Assembly (NCBI GenBank): GCA_905221605.1
Contig: CAJNDS010002339.1
Span: 188,001-225,000 of the forward strand
From: Symbiodinium natans
Lineage: Eukaryota; Sar; Dinophyceae; Suessiales; Symbiodiniaceae
Reading direction: 5' to 3'
DNA length: 37,000 nucleotides
Below are positions 31,304 through 37,000 of the stretch, piece by piece (the stretch's first letter is position 1; each line of letters opens with the position of its first letter). The translations under genes were made by a program, and so were the position numbers. Under the pieces are notes generated by a model. The model had not been told where the DNA came from. It was given only the letters and a program-made list of their open reading frames with translations, and did not search any database.

Positions 31304-32788
31304 TCCGGGTGATATTTGGCCCCGTGCCTCTGGAGATCGAAACCCAACCCTTCGGTTGTTGGGAATTATTGAGAAAACTCGGCAAACAATTCTTTTGCCT
31401 ATGCAGGTAAAATCGACCTAAGGGCATGGGATGAAACTTGTTGCTATGTGCCGAGCTTGGATCAGTGCCCACGCCAAGAAAGGGCAATTTTTCTTTGAAA
31501 CGCCACATCCCCTTAAAAATGCCTACAAGCAATTCCCTCCATCTCCTTCCAATCGTGCATATGCGATCATCGCTCTTCTGTTTCCGGACAGTGCAGACCT
31601 TTCTGAAATTCGTTATGCTCCGGCTCGAAGTTTCCACAAGGGTCAGATGGGGGTGGGGGTGCCCTCCTGTGCGAAGAAGCAAGGCAGAATCCCAGAAAAA
31701 AGGCTAAGTGCAGTGGCTTGCATCATCATGTCGGCCCATTTTCAGTTCCGTTGTCGACGTTGTCCGCGAAGTCCACACATGTATACAAAAAGGATTTTGC
31801 ATAAGTTTCTTTCCATACCCTTTCGTACCGCCCGTAGCAATACTCCAAGGCAGGAGTATGGGCTTGAACGTGGTTGAAACCCTTTCAACGAGCAGTGCTT
31901 GCAGCCCGAATTTGCTTGTGGATGACGGTCGTATGTCATTAGCACGGTGTCAAGCACAGCATAGCATCCCCGTCCGGAGGCTCCAGAACAAAGGCCCACG
32001 GAACCCTGTTCCTGTTGATTCACGCACCATGTGTGGCACGTATGTAAGTAAGAAGGCCTCGCAGCCAAAGTTACTAGGCATGTGTGCACGATGCAGCGGC
32101 ATCAGGAGATTTTGCGAGCTGCAAAGGCGAGCTGTTGAAAATCACAGCGAATCGCCGGCAAGGTTAGCATTTTCGGAATGATTTCTGATCACAGGACCGG
32201 TGCTCAGGCAGACCTTGCACTGGTCTTGTGCTTGCTTACACCCTGATTGCGTACCGTTGCATACCCTTCGTTGGTCTTCGCAAACACGGATGACATAGCT
32301 GGCTAGCGTGCCAAGAGGATCTGAGGACACCCTCGTGACATTTAAAATGCTTTTGCGACCATGCAAAACTACAACTAAACTTCGACGGTTAGGTTCTTAA
32401 GGAATTGCGCTGCGGGACACAAATGCCGTGTGCAGCCTGGCAGGTACCCTTGGGATGGCCGGTCAGGGACATGGCCTGTTGGGTGTGGATGGGATTGCCG
32501 TCGTGTGTTGACCTCAGCTGTGCAACTGCGCCTTTCCGACTTGATTCGGAAATAGAACTGCACTTCAGGTTTTGTGAAGTTGCAGCAGATTTTGTCCATC
32601 GATTTCACCATCTGAAAGAAGGCGACAGCCTCGGTTGGCTGCACAAGCTCTGTCTACCGCATGGTTGTTTCTTGGTTTCCTGCAGATGCGTGCATACGTA
32701 CATAGATGAGACAGATGCGCGAAATGCGGAGTGAAGCCGCAATCCCTCAGAGGGCTGAAGGCTGCAAAGTTGCCCAGCCGTGATCCGG
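31304..32788. other. Decayed coding-like region, unassigned
   Basis: Both strands have long open frames but none matches a known family. On the + strand the frame at 31431-31877 contains AHAKKGQFFFETPHPLKNAY, and the one near 32550-32650 contains RFCEVAADFVHRFHHLKEGD. They may be fragments of the same degenerate gene as the kinase-like remnant at 32789. The protein-like runs are broken by stops without recognisable splice sites. Confidence 0.3.
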
Positions 32789-33826
32789 GAGTTCAAACCG
32801 AGCGAGCCAGCAAGACATCGTCGAGGCCCCCTTTGCTACAGCGGAAATCAAGCGCAGCGCCATCCGCTTCGAGCTGGAGAAAGAAGGTGAAAATGAAAAT
32901 GTCGTTGCTCAAGTACTGCGCCGCGTGGCTGCAGTCGTTGCTCCAGTGCAACGAGACGTTTGTGGCAACAGCCAGCCGATCGTCGTGGGTCCTGTCAGGA
33001 TCCTGTCCAGTCTGACCGGTTAAGCTACGTGTTCTCTGTGCGGCAATGGGATCTTGGCAGGCTATGACGGTCACTGCTCAAAAGGTGGAGGGCAACGACA
33101 GACCTGAGCTCGTGCAGCTTGCCACGTTGCTCCATGTCTTGTGTGAAGCACTACAGTCCTCTATCCGGGCCCATTGGGGCCAGCCTGGAGATGCTCACCG
33201 GGGATTCTGCTGCAGCCCCTCTCCGGCTTGCAGGCTTTTTGCCTTGAGAATGGTTTGGGGTTGGGGCGGAGGATTTGCGTGAGTCGTCACTTGAAGCCAT
33301 CAGCATTGGCGAGGACTTGTTCAGCTGCGGCACTGAACTTTGTCAAGGTGGTGAGCGTACTTCATCCTCGACTGGTGCCCATGGAGCTGTGTTGGGCCGC
33401 CATCGAACAATGAGACATCCTGGTCAACTTGGCTGTGGAGCTTCTTTTATCCTTCCCCAGCTCCAAGCCTATGGTTGGCCAAAATAAGGCCTTAGACGAC
33501 CATGATGGGCGAGTACCCCAGTGCCGTCTGGTTGCCAGCGATCGAGAAGTTGCAAGGCGAGAGCCTCACAGCACCCTCTTCAACCATGTGCCCCGTCCTG
33601 GCTTTGCTGGAGAACCTGTCTTCATGCGCAATCGTTCATGCCGATCTTCGGTACGGCAATCTCTTCAAGGACCAATGCAATCAGCTCCACTTGATCGACT
33701 TCGACTCCCTTGTGCAAGTCGATCTGGCCCCGATGTGGGATGAACTGATCCAAGACCATCGGCGAGCTCAACACCCGTTGGCTTGCCTCTTTCTGAATGC
33801 GGAACTGCGTTCATTCTGCACATAAT
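32789..33826 (+). pseudogene. Protein-kinase-fold remnant, possibly crinkler-like
   Basis: Two segments look coding. One, about 32792-33018, has no ATG and reads VEAPFATAEIKRSAIRFELE, then KEGENENVVAQVLRRVAAVV, and stops TGA. The second, 33502-33825, contains CAIVHADLRYGNLF and then LHLIDFDSLVQVDLAP. The H-x-D-x-R-x-x-N-L and L-I-D-F-D pair, about 15 residues apart, matches the catalytic loop and metal-binding motifs of kinase-fold enzymes; DFD in place of DFG is seen in crinkler/RHS-type kinase domains. Between them short open pieces sit in different frames (VPMELCWAAIEQ near 33380; LVNLAVELLLSF near 33422), with no good splice sites. I read this as a degraded copy, possibly of a mobile or effector-like gene. 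Confidence 0.5.
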
Positions 33827-34529
33827 GTGGCAACTTGCGATGCTGTGGCCAAGCAGACCTCCACCAGACAGCCGCTTGCAAGAAGACATTGCTGCCTATT
33901 TGACACGAGGTTGAAGGAAGGAGCTTCAGTCCAGTGGGCTTTAGCCTTGGAAAGCCAATGCAGAGTGGAACTGACTTGGGACGAGCTGCGCAGGGCAGTA
34001 CAGGCAGCGGAGGCCGCGCCACAATGGGGGGCGTGGTGTCTGAGAGAAACACCATCGCAGAAGTCTGCGCAAACGTCTGTACAGGCGTTTGCAAATCCTG
34101 CAAACGTCTGGACGTTGCCGCTTTCCTCCGCACCAAGAAAGCCCGCCTTGAAGCCTGCGGACATTCTAAACCCTGCTGAGTCTGAATCTGGCTGCATCTT
34201 CCCACCCACACCTAGCTCTACCACTATTAATATTATTGTTCTTTGCATTGTTTTTGTGCTCCTGCCCCCTTCCCCGCTCGGGTTTACGGCGTGACTGGTT
34301 ACAGATGCGTGGAGTTTAGGGTGTTTCTGGGGATAGGGAATAGGGATTAGGCATTAAGGGCTTTAAAGTAACTATTCAGGTTCAGGCCATTAAGGAGGTG
34401 AAGGCCAAGGTTCAAGATCGGGGCTTAGGTTTCCTCTTCAGCTGACTAGAAATTACTAATGCGATTCCTGAACAAAGAAATACATCGTAGAATGGTCATT
34501 CGGCGCTGCGTGAGGCCCTCCTCTCCGTA

Positions 34530-34630
34530 GTAGTATAAGGAGAAGTAATCGTAGTAGGCGTCGTGGTAGTAGCAGCAGTAGTAGTACTAGACTAGTACTA
34601 CTTGTAGTACTAGTCAGTAGTAGTACCGCC
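34530..34630. repeat. Imperfect GTA/GTAGTACTAG palindromes
   Basis: GTAGTACTAG-A-CTAGTACTAC near 34579-34599 is a perfect 10-bp inverted repeat with a one-base centre, embedded in GTAGTAG triplets and followed by a third GTAGTACTAG. Confidence 0.85.
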
Positions 34631-34732
34631 CCCGCACACACGCCCTTCCCAAGGATACACTCAGTGTGCCAAGTAACATGCACTACAAGGGGTGGCCTCC
34701 CTTCGAGGCGTCCAGCCTGGAAGGTCGAGGAG

Positions 34733-34862
34733 GAAGAAGGACAAGCAGAAGAACAAGCAGAAGCAGAAGCAGAATAATAAGAAGAAGAAGAAGAAGCAGA
34801 AGAAGAAGCAGAAGAAGCAGAAGAAGAAGAAGAAACAGAAGAAGAAGAAAAAGAAGAAGAAC
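34733..34862. repeat. (AAG/CAG)n trinucleotide tract
   Basis: AGAAGAAGCAGAAG triplets for about 130 bp. Arg-rich and Leu/Ser-rich open frames through it are artefacts. Confidence 0.95.
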
Positions 34863-35851
34863 AGCGCTTGAAATGAGCCGGAACATCCTTGTGTGGGTGA
34901 AAGCTGTCACGCTGAGCACAATTGACGGTGTTCTTTTCCGCTTGGCATGTGTTCGTCAAAACTTGGAGCTACAGAGCAGCAGTGAGGGGTGCCCGTTCCT
35001 GGTGAGATGAGACGTCATCACTGCCGTTCGAGTCTTGATTTGTGAGAACCCCTTCGGAGTGTGAACATGTCAGACTTTACAGCATGTTGCATTTAGGTGC
35101 GGTCTCACATTTGAGCGACCCACGACTCCTACCCAATTCTCAGTCAGCCCACCACCTACCATATCTATCTGTCCATTGCCTGACGTCAATCTTCCCAAAG
35201 CCCAACCACCAACAGAGTCTTTGCCCTAAGCCACTTGCGAGAGCCTTTTGTGAGCAGATAAGGCGGGGATTGGGTTAAGTCAACGTCACTGTTATCAGGA
35301 ATAACGTTGCTCTTCTGCCATTTCTTTTTCCGGTTGCGTTAATGCTTCAAGACATATAGCTTGGCGGTTGCAGTTGCGATGCTTTGCACTGCTCGCTCGC
35401 TCGATTTTTTTTCTCTCTCGCTCTCTCTCTCTCTCTCTGTCTCTTTCTCTCATCCAACATGGAGGCCTTGTTGTTCTTGGTGCCCAAACTGTGATTCCAG
35501 CAGAAGCATTCAAATGCAGATCCGAAAAGACCCGCACATCCGAGCGAGAGCAGCGCGAAAGCTTTGCAAGAGAGATGTGTGCCGCTGGCACTGCCAGAAC
35601 TTCAAGCGTTGCCACTTAGATTAGGGCTACGAGTTGTGTTTCCGCCATAAGTTCGAATGAGTCGGCAGCCCCGATATTACGCAACGTAGCTGCAACAGTT
35701 CGTAGCACTTCCCCACCCGACCATGTTATCTTATGGCAACATTGCCAGATAGTACTTAGAGCGCCAGCTTCCCGCGCCATGGCATCCGAGTGGGGCACTC
35801 GTCGTATCAGCGTGCCTAGCTGTAGCCATCTGGCCTCCTGTGAGTAGGACT

Positions 35852-35965
35852 CCATAAACGGAATCCAGGAAGGATTCCATGCAGGATTCCATGAAGGAGT
35901 CCAGTACGCCTAGGCATCCGTAGAAGAGGAGTCCACAAACCAGGAGTCCCCTTAGGAGTCCCCTA
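35852..35965. repeat. Short AGGATTCC/AGGAGTCC repeats
   Basis: CAGGAAGGATTCCATG, CAGGATTCCATG, AAGGAGTCCAG and AGGAGTCC units recur seven or eight times with small changes, immediately before the DEK_C exon. Confidence 0.8.
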
Positions 35966-36015
35966 GGACTTTGCGGAGAAACCCCCCCGCAACTCTGTTG
36001 GAGCTCTCTTCTGAG

Positions 36016-36470
36016 GGCGGAGCTCCCGGACGAGCGGCTCCGGGAAGCGATCCAAGCGCTGCTGAAGGGCCGGGATCTTGCAGAGACCTCGCTCAAGCAG
36101 GCCCCGACAAGAGCCAACGTTCCCGGAAGGTTTACAGGGTTTGTAGGGTTTATAGGGCTTAGGTTCCCCCAGCAAATTCCTTGGCTCGTGTGCTCAACAT
36201 TGCGAGAAAGTCTACTCAACTCCACTCCGGGTGTTCTCTAAACGGAGTTCTATTCTATCCCCGATTGCAGCCCCAGTTGCGAACCCCTCCCTGCAAAGAA
36301 AGGGATTGGAAGGGTATGATATAGTTAGCGTATGCATATCTATTCTTTGCATGGGTGTGAACTGGTGCGGGGGGAGGGGAAGGCGGTGTTCTGCAGGGTT
36401 ACGGCTCTCCATCAGCAGGTTCGCGTGGACCTGGAGAAGCAGCTCGGCTTGGGCTCGGAGCTTAGGAGAA
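36016..36470 (+). CDS. DEK C-terminal domain protein, partial (split gene)
   Basis: The exon 36016-36100 reads AELPDERLREAIQALLKGRD then LAETSLKQ. A GC-AG intron (36101-36418) joins it in frame to VRVDLEKQLGLGSELRRS. The joined ELPDERLREAIQALL..DLAETSLKQVRVDLEKQLG matches the first two to three helices of the DEK_C domain (PF08766), which binds DNA or recruits chromatin factors in proteins such as DEK. Both intron edges carry AGCAGG. The third helix should follow; its exon is not certain. The gene probably runs past the right edge, where a Lys/Glu-rich segment (36780 on) may be its charged tail or just a microsatellite. Confidence 0.6.
36128..36165. repeat. Interstitial telomere-like TTTAGGG words
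   Basis: TTTACAGGG, TTTGTAGGG, TTTATAGGG and CTTAGG in a row inside the DEK_C intron, degenerate relatives of TTTAGGG. Confidence 0.6.
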
Positions 36471-36665
36471 GCATTTTCCCAGGTCCCTGGATCAGATTCG
36501 CGGTTTCAAACCTTTTCAGGATGAGTTTGCGCTACTCGTAGCACGGCTTGCAGTGGTGCGGAGTTCGTCGTCTCGACCTTCAAAACCGCAACAAGGTGCC
36601 GGAAGTCTGGATGCCCGGCGCGAGAAGGCGCCCAGGGAGCTCAGAGGGGACTTGAAATTCCTTGC

Positions 36666-36760
36666 GAGTGAGACAGAGTCACAGAGTCAGAGAGTCCAGA
36701 GAGTCCGGAGAGTCAGGGAGTCAGAGTGTCAGAGAGAGAAAGAGAGAGCGAGCCCGAACT
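36666..36760. repeat. (AGAGTCA)-type purine repeat
   Basis: Degenerate CAGAGTCAGAGAGTC units on the + strand. Open frames here are Ser/Arg/Glu-rich and not informative. Confidence 0.7.
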
Positions 36761-36828
36761 CAGAGTTTCAAGGAACGGCCCCGAATACAGGGGCGGGCGC
36801 GGACGCCAAAAAGAAGAAGCAGTAGTAG

Positions 36829-37000
36829 AAGAAGGAGAAGGAGAAGGAGAAGGAGAAGGAGAAGGAGAAGGAGAAGGAGAAGGAGAAGGAGAAGGAGAAG
36901 GAGAAGGAGAAGGAGAAGAAGAAGAACAAGAAGAAGAAGAATAATGATAATTAGAATGAGAATGAGAAGAAGAAGAAGAATAAGAATAAGAAGAAGAAGA
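36829..37000. repeat. (GAGAAG)n then (AAG)n microsatellite at the right edge
   Basis: About 14 hexamers GAGAAG (36829-36917), then AAG/AAT triplets to the end of the window. The Glu/Gly frame could be a charged tail of the DEK_C protein but is equally explained by the repeat. Confidence 0.9.

Larger units (their letters stand above)
33827..36015. other. Repeat-rich stretch without an assignable gene
   Basis: Degenerate TTAGGG words lie at 34315-34370. A frame at about 35510-35623 reads QIRKDPHIRARAARKLCKRD then VCRWHCQNFKRCHLD and stops; its basic, Cys-containing composition might be an exon, but a second open frame overlaps it. A CT tract (35410-35450) sits just upstream. Nothing else convincing is present. 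Confidence 0.35.

Noticed and set aside
1-37000. Dinoflagellate spliced-leader relic (CCGTAGCCATTTTGGCTCAAG)
   Set aside because: I scanned by eye and found no convincing copy; absence by eye is not proof.
1-37000. CRISPR arrays, operons, ribosome binding sites, tRNA or rRNA genes
   Set aside because: Tandem repeats lack unique spacers, genes are intron-split, and no cloverleaf or rRNA core was recognised.

Overview
This is nuclear DNA of a protist, not a prokaryote. The recognisable genes are cut into short exons (about 14 to 110 bases) by spliceosomal introns, and the spaces between them are full of microsatellites and dispersed repeats. Where conserved protein motifs let me place exon edges, the donors are mostly GC, then GT and GA, while acceptors are AG followed by a purine. 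Every gene I can read is on the + strand. That combination (GC/GA/GT donors, AG|G acceptors, one gene direction, repeat-rich introns) is the known dinoflagellate pattern, so I infer a dinoflagellate or close alveolate relative. No marker gene settles the taxon.

Layout: 419-1680, exons of a Leu/Glu-rich protein, incomplete at the left. 2041-3956, an 82/72-bp satellite with a 482-bp higher-order period. 3957-5350, a copy of a dispersed repeat family that returns inverted at 29740-30110 and direct at 30690-31250. 5798-8067, a split gene that resembles the N-formylglutamate amidohydrolase fold. 8100-11110, almost no confident coding. 11114-17087, a ROK-family sugar kinase (glucokinase-like) in about 16 exons with a 2-kb repeat-filled intron. 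18271-23381, an amino-acid transporter of the AAAP/SLC38 type in about 18 exons. 23943-27120, several unassigned exons. 28838-29319, a small three-exon gene. 31300-33830, a decayed region ending in a protein-kinase-like fragment. 36016 to the right edge, the start of a gene with a DEK C-terminal domain.

The genes do not form an obvious pathway. The kinase would phosphorylate a sugar, the transporter would move amino acids across a membrane, and the DEK_C protein would act on chromatin. The most interesting signal is in the introns: many start with GC or GA, several are bounded by direct repeats of 6-11 bp that span the splice junction, and several acceptors lie just downstream of expanded CT or GT microsatellites. 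This fits introns that arose by insertion with target-site duplication. All exon coordinates are reconstructions by eye from protein motifs and frame continuity; no alignment or transcript was available.
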